A stretch of DNA of 64,000 bases from Candidatus Thiothrix putei. Its GTDB lineage: Bacteria; Pseudomonadota; Gammaproteobacteria; Thiotrichales; Thiotrichaceae. Where the stretch lies: the NCBI GenBank assembly GCA_029972225.1, contig CP124756.1, positions 434,001 to 498,000 on the forward strand, given 5' to 3'. A program made the translations under genes and the position numbers. Shown in pieces: positions 24,655 through 32,932 of the stretch. The notes under the pieces were generated by a model. It did not search any database. It worked only from the letters and a program-made list of their open reading frames with translations, and was not told where the DNA came from. How positions within the stretch are numbered: position 1 is the first letter of the stretch; each line of letters opens with the position of its first letter.

Positions 24655-24927
24655 ATGCCAATCAACACCGAGGATGAGCCAATGGATGTTTACCCATCAG
24701 CCATAGAAAAACAAATGCAGCGGTTCTACCAATCGCTCAATGAGCGTGACCGCCGCCGCTACGCCGCCGTGGAAGCCGTCCGGCTTGGGCACGGGGGGCA
24801 GGACTACATTTCCCGGTTATTGGACTGTGACCCCAAAACCATCCGCCACGGGTTGACGGAGTTGGAATCGGAAGATGGCTTGCCCACCGTAAGGCAGCGA
24901 AAAAAAGGGGCGGGCGCAAACGGCTGA
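24655..24927 (+). CDS. ISAzo13 transposase orfA
   Basis: Up to 90 aa with the N-terminal HTH (ERDRRRYAAVEAVRLGHGGQ, then YISRLLDCDPKTIRHGL). It ends just after a run of seven A (CGA AAA AAA GGG near 24900). A -1 slip there gives RKKRGGRKRLNATHLQLDEH, which leads into orfB. The GGRKR motif is typical of this family, supporting programmed frameshifting. Confidence 0.8.
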   Translation: MPINTEDEPMDVYPSAIEKQMQRFYQSLNERDRRRYAAVEAVRLGHGGQDYISRLLDCDPKTIRHGLTELESEDGLPTVRQRKKGAGANG

Positions 24928-24944
24928 ACGCTACGCACCTGCAA

Positions 24945-25886
24945 TTGGATGAGCATTTTCGCCAAGTTTTAAAGGATCATACGGCAGGCGACCCCATGCG
25001 GGAGGCGGTGAAATGGACGAACCTGTCACGTCGGCAGATTGCCCGGCGGATGCAGGCATTGGGGACATCGGCTGGGAAAAACGTGGTGTCGCGCCTATTA
25101 CGGGAGCACGGCTACCGCCGCCGCAAGCCCCAGAAGAAACGCACCATGGGGCAACACGCTGACCGTAATGCCCAGTTTGAAAAGATTGCCCAACTCAAAC
25201 AAACCTACCTGCAAGCAGGCAAACCCGTGATCAGCATTGACACCAAAAAGAAGGAACTGCTGGGCAACTTTTACCGTGAAGGGGTAACGGATGCCGTCGA
25301 ACCCACGGAGGTCAATGACCATGACTTCCCCAGCTATGGCAATGGTCAGGTGATCCCCCACGGCATCTACGACCTTGCCCGCAACGAAGCGGCACTGCAC
25401 CTGAACACCAGCCACGACACCACCGAGTTTGCCTGCGAAAGCCTTGGCTTATGGTGGCGTGAGCAAGGGAAACCCAACTACCCCGAAGCTGACGAGCTGT
25501 TGGTCTTATGTGACGGTGGTGGCAGCAACAGTTCCTCTGCGTACCTGTTCAAGCAAGACTTGCAGGCATTGGCGGACAGCCTGAACCTGACAATACGCAT
25601 CGCCCACTACCCGCCCTATTGCTCCAAATACAACCCGATTGAACACCGACTGTTCCCCCATGTGACCCGTGCCTGCCGGGGTGTGCCGTTGGAAACGGTC
25701 GAAACCGCCAAACACTACATGGCAAAAACGGAAACCACCACTGGCTTGAAGGTCGCTGTCCGCATCATCAGTAAAGTTTTTGAAACCGGGCGCAAGTATA
25801 CCCAAGCGTTCAAGGATAACATGACCATCCAGTTCGATGACTTCCTGCCAAAATGGAACTACTCCGCTGTCCCTCAGTCCCCCTGA
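24945..25886 (+). CDS. ISAzo13 transposase orfB (DDE domain)
   Basis: 313 aa from ATG 24945; in the OrfAB fusion the frame opens from about 24901. The DDE catalytic region includes VISIDTKKKELLGNF (first Asp), LLVLCDGGGSNSS (second Asp) and KYNPIEHRLFPHV (Glu). Both frames are open, both ends are intact and the target duplication is clear, so the element is probably active. Confidence 0.87.
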   Translation: MDEHFRQVLKDHTAGDPMREAVKWTNLSRRQIARRMQALGTSAGKNVVSRLLREHGYRRRKPQKKRTMGQHADRNAQFEKIAQLKQTYLQAGKPVISIDTKKKELLGNFYREGVTDAVEPTEVNDHDFPSYGNGQVIPHGIYDLARNEAALHLNTSHDTTEFACESLGLWWREQGKPNYPEADELLVLCDGGGSNSSSAYLFKQDLQALADSLNLTIRIAHYPPYCSKYNPIEHRLFPHVTRACRGVPLETVETAKHYMAKTETTTGLKVAVRIISKVFETGRKYTQAFKDNMTIQFDDFLPKWNYSAVPQSP

Positions 25887-26184
25887 TTTCGGGAAGTTAT
25901 TTCGGGACAGTTCCTTACTGCAAATCGAGCCGCTGGATGTGCCGCACGGTTTCAGCGAGCGGGTGATGCAGCGCATCGCGTATTTACCCTTGCCCGCGCA
26001 AGGCAGCCAGCCCTTGGAATGGTTGCAATGGTTAGCGTTGGCAGGTGGCGCATTGGCAGGTATTGGGCAAGTGCTGGGCTTTGTGTTCGGCATCTGGATG
26101 GTGAGTGCGGCGGGGTAAATGCCGTGTAACCGTTGCCGCGCTCGGCGGTATAACTCAGCATGAATCATAACTTTGGAGCTTTCC

Positions 26185-26964
26185 ATGCAACCTGAAACCT
26201 TAACGTATCAACGCCGCCAGCCGTGGTTTGCGGCGTTCATGTCCTTCATCCTGCCCGGTTTTGGGCAGCTTTATAACGGTGAGTGGAATAAGGCAACGTG
26301 GCTGTTTCTGGGCTTTGCGCTGCTGGTGATTCCTGGCATTGCGGTGATTGCGCTGTATTTGCCTGCGAGTTGGACGTTTCCGACGCTGTTGCTGAGTTTG
26401 CTGACCTTGTTGGGGCTGTGGGGCTATAGCGTAGTGGATGCGTTTCGCACCGCGCGGTGTTTGCAGGCTTACGTGCTGAAACCCTGGCAACGCGGCAGTT
26501 TGTACGCGCTGGTGTGGTTGGTGTGCAGTGGCATTGCCTTGCCGTTCCTAACCGATTTTGTGCGCACGCATTTGGTGGAATCGTTTCGTGTGCCGTCGGC
26601 GAGTATGCAGCCTGCGGTGCTGGCGGGGGATATTCTGTTTGCCGACAAACGGTATAACCGCCCCGGTCTTACAGCGGTGCAACGCGGTGATATTGCGATT
26701 TTTGTGTACCCGAATGACCGCACCCTGCATTACATCAAGTGTATTGTGGGCTTGCCGGGGGATGTGATGAAGGTCGATGGCGGCGAAATCACCGTGCCAG
26801 CGGGGGAGGTGTTTGTGATGGGCGATAATCGCGCTGCCAGCAAAGATTCCCGCGATTTCGGCACCGTGCCGTTGCAAGATGTGGTGGGCAAGGCGCGGCA
26901 AATCTGGTTTTCGTATGGCGATGGCGCAATACGTTGGGAGCGTTTGGGGAAGGTGCTGGAGTGA
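26185..26964 (+). CDS. lepB: signal peptidase I with extra N-terminal membrane domain
   Basis: 259 aa. Residues 120-259 form a type I signal peptidase: catalytic Ser140 in PSASMQP, general base Lys185 in HYIKCIVGLPGD, and the GDNRAASKDSR box at 213-223. The first 115 residues hold about four membrane helices, beginning with FILPGFGQLYNGEWNKATWL, a TM2/DUF-like motif, instead of the usual two anchors. It cleaves signal peptides at the periplasmic face. ATG 26185 with GGAG upstream is used rather than the TTG 12 bp earlier. It follows the disrupted sigma operon. Confidence 0.88.
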   Translation: MQPETLTYQRRQPWFAAFMSFILPGFGQLYNGEWNKATWLFLGFALLVIPGIAVIALYLPASWTFPTLLLSLLTLLGLWGYSVVDAFRTARCLQAYVLKPWQRGSLYALVWLVCSGIALPFLTDFVRTHLVESFRVPSASMQPAVLAGDILFADKRYNRPGLTAVQRGDIAIFVYPNDRTLHYIKCIVGLPGDVMKVDGGEITVPAGEVFVMGDNRAASKDSRDFGTVPLQDVVGKARQIWFSYGDGAIRWERLGKVLE

Positions 26965-26972
26965 GGCAACGT

Positions 26973-27869
26973 TCAGGCCGCTGACATCCCAAATAGTGCC
27001 AATGCCTGCAAGCACTGTGCCTTGTGCGCCTCACCCTTACTGGGAGCAAGCACCTTGCCGGGCAGCTTCAAACCGTATTGGCACTGTTCCTGATGGCATT
27101 CCAGCACCTTGCGGCACAAGTGTGACAAACGTACTTCTACCCCCGGCATCGGCAAACTATCCCAGTCCAGCCATAGGTCATGGCTGGCATAATCCACAAA
27201 CGTCTTGGTGTAAAGCTTGCCGGTCTGGGCAAACTTAGCCCAATGAATGCGTTTCGGGGCATCGCCATACTGGTAATCACGCACCCCACCGAAATCGTTC
27301 GTGCCACCCATGATTTCCAACCCCGTGTCGGTTGCTTCATTAGGGGCAGTGCCGTTGGTTTGGAACGCCTTTTCTATTGGTGCGGGGTAGACCAAACCTT
27401 GTGCATCCAGAGACACATACGACCATGTTACCGCCAGACCGGTGGGGTAACGGCTGGTAATACGCAGGCGTGGCGGTTTGAAATACCCGCGCCCTTGGGT
27501 GCTATGTGAGAGTTTTACCCGTTGGACTTGGGTGGTAATCAGATTTACCTGTACTTGGCTTTCGCCTTCCCAGTCCAATTCCAGCGCGTATTTGGCTTGC
27601 TGCGCGGGGCGGCTGAGTGCCACTTCCAATACCGCATTTTCCCCCGCAAAACACGGCTCAATGCCAATAACGGTAACGGACAGCCCAGCTAAATTACGCC
27701 AAGTGTAAAAGATATTCAGCAACAGCAAGGCCAGCAGCCAAAAGCTGATGATGTACACCAGTGAGTTTTGGAAATTGATCCCCAACAAGAATAGCAAGGC
27801 CACGACTGCTAACAACCCCAGTGCGGTTTTGCTGGGGAGAATGAAAATCTTATCCACGCCCGACGACAT
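26973..27869 (-). CDS. DUF58 domain protein (MoxR-associated)
   Basis: 298 aa from ATG 27869. Two adjacent hydrophobic helices (ALGLLAVVALLFLLGINFQN, VYIISFWLLALLLLNIFY) are followed by a soluble domain with the DUF58 core FGGVRDYQYGDAPKRIHWAKFAQTGKL. Its start lies inside the end of the moxR gene (20-bp overlap). MoxR/DUF58 pairs probably act as chaperone and adaptor for maturation of periplasmic or metalloenzyme complexes; no VWA-domain partner is next door. A long N-terminal extension to 28043 is only an open shadow of moxR. Confidence 0.85.
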   Translation of the reverse strand: MSSGVDKIFILPSKTALGLLAVVALLFLLGINFQNSLVYIISFWLLALLLLNIFYTWRNLAGLSVTVIGIEPCFAGENAVLEVALSRPAQQAKYALELDWEGESQVQVNLITTQVQRVKLSHSTQGRGYFKPPRLRITSRYPTGLAVTWSYVSLDAQGLVYPAPIEKAFQTNGTAPNEATDTGLEIMGGTNDFGGVRDYQYGDAPKRIHWAKFAQTGKLYTKTFVDYASHDLWLDWDSLPMPGVEVRLSHLCRKVLECHQEQCQYGLKLPGKVLAPSKGEAHKAQCLQALALFGMSAA

Positions 27870-28779
27870 CCACTTTGCTGAGGATGTGCCGCGCCAAGGG
27901 TTCGCCTTGCGCTTCTTGCCGCCCGACAAGGCGATGCCCGACCACGGCAGCAAACACCGCCTGCACATCTTCCGGTAACACATGCCCGCGCCCTTGCAGC
28001 AACGCCCAGGCTTGCGCTGCTTTAACCAATGCCAGTGAACCACGCGGCGATAACCCTAAATGGCACACGTCGGTTTGGCGGGTGTAGGCAATCAGGCGTT
28101 GCACGTAATCCAGCAGGGTGTCGGTCATTTTCACTTGCGGGACGAGTGATTGCAGGGCTTTCAGGCGGGATTCGTTTAACACTTGCTGCATACTGGCGAG
28201 TAACACCCGCCCGTTACGTCCTTTCAATAACTCACGTTCTGCCGCAGGTTCAGGGTAGCCTAAAGAGAGACGAATCAGGAAACGGTCAAGCTGCGATTCT
28301 GGCAGCGGGAAGGTTCCCGACTGGCTTTGCGGGTTTTGGGTGGCAATCACGAAAAAGGGGGAGGGCAAGGTATGGGTGGTGCCATCCACGCTCACTTGGC
28401 GCTCTTCCATGGCTTCCAGCAAGGCGCTTTGTGCTTTGGGGGTAGCGCGGTTCAGTTCGTCGGCAAGGAAGACTTGGCTGAAGACCGGGCCGGGGTGAAA
28501 CCGGAATCTGCCTGCCTGCGTCTCGAAAATCGTTGCACCAATCAAATCGGCTGGCAGCAAGTCACTGGTGAATTGCACCCGCTTGTATTCTAGGCCGCAC
28601 ACCTGCGCTAGTGCGTGGGCGAGGGTGGTTTTACCCATACCGGGTAAGTCTTCCAATAGCAAATGACCATTTGCGAGTAAGCAGGTGAGGGCGAGTTGTA
28701 TCTGCTGTTCCTTGCCGTGGATGACCTTGTTCAATTGCGCAAGCGTAGCCTGAATCAATTGGGGGGCTGCGGTTGTCAT
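27850..28779 (-). CDS. MoxR-family AAA+ ATPase
   Basis: 309 aa with Walker A EDLPGMGKTT (residues 43-52), Walker B VFLADELNR and the sensor sequence VIATQNPQSQSGTFPLPESQ. The lid domain includes DVCHLGLSPRGSLALVKAAQ. Start ATG 28779. It is translationally coupled to the DUF58 gene. The family acts as ATP-driven chaperone for metal insertion or complex assembly; the client here is not apparent. Confidence 0.9.
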   Translation of the reverse strand: MTTAAPQLIQATLAQLNKVIHGKEQQIQLALTCLLANGHLLLEDLPGMGKTTLAHALAQVCGLEYKRVQFTSDLLPADLIGATIFETQAGRFRFHPGPVFSQVFLADELNRATPKAQSALLEAMEERQVSVDGTTHTLPSPFFVIATQNPQSQSGTFPLPESQLDRFLIRLSLGYPEPAAERELLKGRNGRVLLASMQQVLNESRLKALQSLVPQVKMTDTLLDYVQRLIAYTRQTDVCHLGLSPRGSLALVKAAQAWALLQGRGHVLPEDVQAVFAAVVGHRLVGRQEAQGEPLARHILSKVDVVGRG

Positions 28780-29227
28780 GGTGTGTCCGTTATTGTTATT
28801 GATTGGGGTTTGGGGAGGACTTTACAGGAAGGGCTATGGCTTGCCTATGGGGAGGCGACGGGCTGCTTTTACTGGGTGGCGAAGAAACCCCGTTTAGGTT
28901 AAATTCCCTGCATTGTTGATAATGGGGTAGCTGGTGAAGGGGGGGGGCAGCCAGTGGTGGATGCGTTGGTAGCGTTAGGCTTAGCAGTTGAAGCAGGTGG
29001 TCATTACAAGGTACTATCAACTTAAATGATCAATAAGCGGGCATTACTGATGATTTTGGTAGGGATTACAGGGCTGGATTTCGACACATCTGTATTTTCC
29101 GGGTACGGAACGGCTGGGCTTTGCACGTCAGGTTTTTGGGGGGGCAGGGCATGAAAGGCATCAAGTTTCTATCGAATCTGTCTGATCTGTTCAAAGGTTT
29201 TGAGAAATCCGAGAATAATACTCGGAC
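28780..29227. other. gene-poor stretch with short coding-like relics
   Basis: No intact gene. Fragments look like ends of lost genes: VDALVALGLAVEAGGHYKVL before a stop at about 29023, and YFPGTERLGFARQVFGG near 29090-29145. A start-like ATG at 29151 opens a short frame that runs into IS630-B. The relics and the IS at the right edge indicate an erosion zone. Confidence 0.4.
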
Positions 29228-29312
29228 TATACCAGTCCGTGCCATAAAATAGTTTTTTTGATCAGGGAAATATGGTTAGATGACTGGTAACAAAAGCAGC
29301 CATGAGTAATGT

Positions 29313-29858
29313 ATGACATTAAAAATCACTTTCACTGAGGATGAGATAGCGGAGCTGTTCTACTGGAAGGAGCGCCATCCTCATCCCAGAGTCCGTAAGA
29401 AAATGTCCGTGCTGTACCTGAAATCCCAACAGTTGACGCATAAGGAAATCAAACGATTGGAAAGGATTACAGAAGCCACGCTGCTTGCCTACCTAAACGC
29501 CTACCTACAACCTAACGGTTTAGAAGCTCTTAAAGAAATACGATTCAATAAACCACAGAGTGATTTGATGGCATATAAAGACAAGATTGAAGCCTATTTT
29601 CGTGAATATCCCCCCGCAACCAGCAAGGCGGCAGCCGCTAAGATTGAGGAGCTGACAGGCATCAAACGCAGTGAGGACAGGGTACGTGTCTTTATGAAGA
29701 AAATAGGGATGGACATCCGTAAAGTGGGGATGATACCCGCCAAAGCTGATGTGGAAGCACAAGAAAAGTTCCTGGAAAATGAACTAAAACCGCGCATTCA
29801 GGAGGCTAAGGAGGGCAAACGCGCCCTTTTTTTGTCGATGCCGCCCACTTCGTGTTAG
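29313..29858 (+). CDS. IS630-B transposase orfA, copy 4
   Basis: 181 aa, protein equal to copy 2 (MDIRKVGM variant). The T7 slippery run precedes the stop. Supplies the DNA-binding part of OrfAB. Confidence 0.87.
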   Translation: MTLKITFTEDEIAELFYWKERHPHPRVRKKMSVLYLKSQQLTHKEIKRLERITEATLLAYLNAYLQPNGLEALKEIRFNKPQSDLMAYKDKIEAYFREYPPATSKAAAAKIEELTGIKRSEDRVRVFMKKIGMDIRKVGMIPAKADVEAQEKFLENELKPRIQEAKEGKRALFLSMPPTSC

Positions 29859-30361
29859 CACCGTTTCTGGGGTTTTTGTGGTCATTTTCCCGCGTATTCA
29901 TCAAAGCCCCCTGTGGTCGACAACGCTACAACGTATTGGGCGCACTCAATGCGATAACGCTACAACTCATCACGATCACTAACGACTCCTATATCAACGC
30001 TAACAGCGTGTGTGAATTATTGGAAAAAATTGCAGCGTTAGCACTCAAAATACCGATCACTTTGGTCTTGGATAATGCCAAGTATCAACGCTGTGAAGCC
30101 GTGTTTGCCTGTGCGAAAAGGCTCAATATTGAACTATTATTTTTACCGACCTATTCACCCAACCTCAATCTGATTGAACGGTTGTGGAAGTTCGTCAAGA
30201 AAAAATGCTTGTACTCGAAATACTATGATAAGTTTCCCGCTTTCAAGGCGGCCATCACCAACTGTCTCGACAAGCTGGATACCGATCACAAGAAAGAACT
30301 GACCCAGTTGATGACAACAAATTTTCAAACCTTTAAAAATGTTCAGGTCTTGACGCTGTAA
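29852..30361 (+). CDS. IS630-B transposase orfB, copy 4
   Basis: 169-aa frame with VLDNAKYQ and NLNLIERLW; expressed through -1 frameshifting from orfA. Protein equals copies 1 and 3. Confidence 0.87.
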   Translation: MLAPFLGFLWSFSRVFIKAPCGRQRYNVLGALNAITLQLITITNDSYINANSVCELLEKIAALALKIPITLVLDNAKYQRCEAVFACAKRLNIELLFLPTYSPNLNLIERLWKFVKKKCLYSKYYDKFPAFKAAITNCLDKLDTDHKKELTQLMTTNFQTFKNVQVLTL

Positions 30362-30367
30362 GGTATA

Positions 30368-30478
30368 GTACGGCAAAACAAACTCAAACTATGGGATGAC
30401 CAAGCAATTGATGTTGGCACTACATGGGGAGATGAAATAAATGAGCGACTTGCAAAATCCGACAAACTGAGTTGCTCA
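30368..30478 (+). pseudogene. TIR-domain gene, internal fragment
   Basis: Open in one frame: RQNKLKLWDDQAIDVGTTWG followed by DEINERLAKSDKL. The WDDxxIxxGxxWxxEIxxxL pattern is the middle of a bacterial TIR domain. The start of the domain is missing at the IS630-B end, and the rest continues beyond the next IS at 31836. Confidence 0.7.
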
Positions 30479-31805
30479 ATTTTCAGCATTGACCGAACGC
30501 CGCATATTCAGCCGATTTTTTACTCAATTTGACCAACGAAACCTGAGCTTTTTCAGTTTTACCGTAACTTTTGCTAAATTTCACCCATACCGATGCGACT
30601 GCTCCTGTTTTTCAGTCAGTCTTCCCGTGTTTTTTCAAACCCAGTCGCTTTATAACAAGACACGCATCAGTTGATCAGCACTCAACACCAAAATCCCAAA
30701 CATCAAGTGGCTGTAAACTTTTTGCGCACCTTGCACCCACACATTCCGACCACCAAATTCATCCTTCAGGCGGGCATTGGTTCGTTCTACGGTGCTGCGA
30801 ATTTTGTAACGCTCGGCATCAGCAGGTTCAAACGCTTCTTTCTGTCCGCCGCGAGGATTGTGATCAATCAGAGGGACATGCCCCAGATGACGGCTGTATT
30901 CGTGCAAATCAGCACTGCAATAGGCCGCATCCATCAGGTCGTAGAGACTGGTGACACGTTGGGCACTGATTTGAGAGAGTGGGATGGCTGCCCCGCTGTC
31001 GTGAAAGGAGGCGGAAGACAGAATGGCTGCTATCGGGACACCACAATCGGCGGTATCGATATGCAGTTTGTAGCCGTTCCAACTGTGCTTGTAGCCTTGG
31101 GCATTCTTCTTCGTCCCCCGGTTACACTGAACCGGTATCTCATCGAGTGCTTGCTGAAGTGACTGTTCCCGTTGGCGCTGAATCCGTGTTTGCCCTTGTT
31201 TTTTCTTTGGCTTTTCCTCGGCAACAGGCCGTTCACGTGCCTCAATGGCTGTTGAATCCCGACACAGGTGGCCGATCAGCGCATCGCCCAAATACGTTTT
31301 CACCAACGTTTCATGCACACGTTCCGCTAAACGCTGTTCAGCAAATTCAGCGAAGGCACGTGAAAAGGTGGATTCGGAAGGCAGTTTCTTGGTCAGGGGA
31401 AACCCGCAGATGCGTCGCAGGGAGCGATCGTTTTGCAGCCGGTCAATGAGTGCTCGCGTATTGACAATATTGAGCACGCTTTTGGCGACAAAAGCATTGG
31501 CAAACCAAGATCGCTCCGTCGCTGGCCGTCCAGACCCATCACGAAAAGAGCGCACAAAATCTTCAATGCGCGTCAGCTCCAGTACGTGAATGAGCTTTTC
31601 AAGCTTGGGGGTCAATGTGCCAAAGGCATCATTGAAGCAAGGCAGTATTTCAATTTGCAGCAAACTCCAGCGTTGTGCAATCAGGGCGCGTTCGGTAGAA
31701 TTCATAGCGTGGGCTTAATGGTTGTTTTGATGCTTCTATTATCGCCGAAAACGGCAGCCCACACTTCTTTTTTCCTTCAGATGAAGGAAGGTTCACGCTG
31801 AAAAT
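30479..31805 (-). mobile_element. IS1182/IS5-like insertion sequence
   Basis: About 1.33 kb around a DDE transposase gene. The ends share inverted ATTTTCAGC (30479-30487 and GCTGAAAAT at 31797-31805), but exact boundaries and target duplication are unclear. Similar sequence (AAAATCCGACAAA, AAAATCTGACAAA) occurs outside both ends. It splits a TIR gene. Confidence 0.7.
30650..31705 (-). CDS. IS1182/IS5-type transposase
   Basis: 351 aa. An N-terminal DUF772-like region (RSWFANAFVAKSVLNIVNTR then LRRICGF and PSESTFSRAFAEFAE) precedes the DDE domain. Catalytic-type motifs are LCRDSTAIEARERP (Asp), LYDLMDAAYCSADLHEY (Asp) and RSTVERTNARLKDEFGG (Glu). Length and motif order fit IS1182/IS5-group enzymes; I cannot settle the subgroup without a search. 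The reading frame is intact. Confidence 0.8.
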   Translation of the reverse strand: MNSTERALIAQRWSLLQIEILPCFNDAFGTLTPKLEKLIHVLELTRIEDFVRSFRDGSGRPATERSWFANAFVAKSVLNIVNTRALIDRLQNDRSLRRICGFPLTKKLPSESTFSRAFAEFAEQRLAERVHETLVKTYLGDALIGHLCRDSTAIEARERPVAEEKPKKKQGQTRIQRQREQSLQQALDEIPVQCNRGTKKNAQGYKHSWNGYKLHIDTADCGVPIAAILSSASFHDSGAAIPLSQISAQRVTSLYDLMDAAYCSADLHEYSRHLGHVPLIDHNPRGGQKEAFEPADAERYKIRSTVERTNARLKDEFGGRNVWVQGAQKVYSHLMFGILVLSADQLMRVLL

Positions 31806-31835
31806 GTAATTTTGCAAGTGGCTCAAATGAAAATC

Positions 31836-32632
31836 TGACAAATGCAAGAATCGTCTTTTGCCTCGTTAGCCAAGACTTCATTAATTCAGAATTTTGCTAC
31901 AACAAAGAACTAAAGGATGCACTTGAAGCACACAAACGAAAAGAAAAAGTAATTGTCCCTGTCAGATATAGGTCATGTCTTTGGAATAAATTACCATTCG
32001 CAAACATACAAGGTACTCCTAATAATGGCTGGATAAGATCCGAGCAAGATCAGGATGTCGCATGGACTAAAGTTGCAGAATCGACTGAACGTCTGTTGGA
32101 CAAGATGGCATCAGCAGACGCCCAAAAACAAAGCGTCATCATAGAACAATATGTCAACAAACTAGCCAATGAACGGAATGAGCTTAACAAACTTCAACAG
32201 CGGAAATCAGGAATAGAAAAAAATATCAGCGAAATAACTGAAGAAAGCAACGAACTTAGAAAAGCCTATCATTCACCACACAAGCAATTAGCTGATTGGT
32301 TGAGAAACGATAAATACAGCATTGTTGACAGAATATTCAAGCAAATGTGTGAGGATAATTTTGATGGGGATTTTCCATCAGGATTCCCAGAGAAAAAAGC
32401 TGGGATTAGAACATTTAAACTTCATATAGCTCAACTTATTGACTCATTGGAAATCTGTCTACTGTTGGATAGCACATATTTAATTGAAGAGCCGGTCACT
32501 GATTTAGAGATCAAGAATGAATACTATAGAGAAGCACTCTCCCTATTGAAGAAGAGGATTCCTTTTTCTACGTCATATGAATCAAAAGAGAAGCTGCGCT
32601 CATATATAGATTACCTGACAGAAAGGATTTGA
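31836..32632 (+). pseudogene. TIR-domain protein, C-terminal part
   Basis: The open frame continues TIR sequence: ARIVFCLVSQDFINSEFCYN with KELKDALEAHKRKEKVIVPV, then WIRSEQDQDVAWTKVAES. A coiled coil follows (NKLANERNELNKLQQRKSGI), then a C-terminal domain I do not recognise, to the stop at 32632. TIR domains degrade NAD+ or make signalling cyclic ADP-ribose; with a C-terminal effector or sensor region this would be an antiviral or toxin-like gene. The ATG at 32105 could yield only the C-terminal part. The region is markedly AT-rich compared with its neighbours, suggesting transfer. Confidence 0.7.
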
Positions 32633-32682
32633 CTCAACAAAGTTGAACCAAACCCTTTTTTCGATTCAATGAGTGGAATACA

Positions 32683-32826
32683 TTAACGTTGATTATTGCG
32701 GAGATGCTCTATCTCTTGTTCAATCTGTCGTATCTCTTCCTGTATTCTCTCCTCATCAGTTAGTAGGCGGTTGAGTTCTCTCTGTAACTGATGCAAACGT
32801 TTGATCAATGTTTCCAATCTAGACAT
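32683..32826 (-). CDS. small coiled-coil protein, 47 aa
   Basis: ATG 32826 to TAA 32683, with AGGGGA 7 bases before the ATG. The product is almost one continuous amphipathic helix (RLETLIKRLHQLQRELNRLL, then EERIQEEIRQIEQEIEHLR). No family recognised. It lies beside the TIR fragment and the next ATPase gene, and could be a small adaptor. The clear ribosome-binding site and heptad pattern support a real gene. Confidence 0.55.
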   Translation of the reverse strand: MSRLETLIKRLHQLQRELNRLLTDEERIQEEIRQIEQEIEHLRNNQR

Positions 32827-32932
32827 AGTAATGTCCCCTGTATAAGTTAATATCAAAAATTACACAGCCTCCCGATGCCCATCGGCAGGTGCAAAACCTT
32901 TGATATAATTTACTTATGGTTTGTTCATTTTT

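Larger units (their letters stand above)
24589..25914 (+). mobile_element. ISAzo13-family insertion sequence
   Basis: 1326 bp bounded by perfect inverted repeats of at least 23 bp: GGAACTGTCCCGAAATAACT at the left and the inverse at the right. Flanked by a 3-bp TTA duplication (24586-24588, 25915-25917). It interrupts the gene after the sigma factor. Confidence 0.92.
24556..26118 (+). pseudogene. putative anti-sigma factor gene split by ISAzo13-type element
   Basis: Codons MAQHDDPLERL run to the TTA at 24586. After the IS and one TTA copy the frame continues from 25918 with QIEPLDVPHGFSERVMQRIA and a hydrophobic helix (ALAGGALAGIGQVLGFVFGI) to a stop at 26118. The rebuilt protein is about 77 aa with one C-terminal membrane helix. 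Position and topology suggest a membrane anti-sigma or sigma-regulatory protein; no known domain is recognisable. Loss could leave the sigma factor unrestrained. Confidence 0.7.
29228..30367 (+). mobile_element. IS630-family element B, copy 4
   Basis: 1140 bp including TA at 29228-29229 and 30366-30367. Ends as in the other copies. The right flank is inside a TIR-domain coding sequence, while the left flank shows no TIR N terminus, so the DNA to the left was probably replaced or deleted. Confidence 0.92.

Noticed and set aside
26973..28043. 356-aa DUF58 protein with a basic, Cys-rich N terminus
   Set aside because: The first 58 residues are an out-of-frame reading of the moxR 3' end; ATG 27869 is the sensible start.
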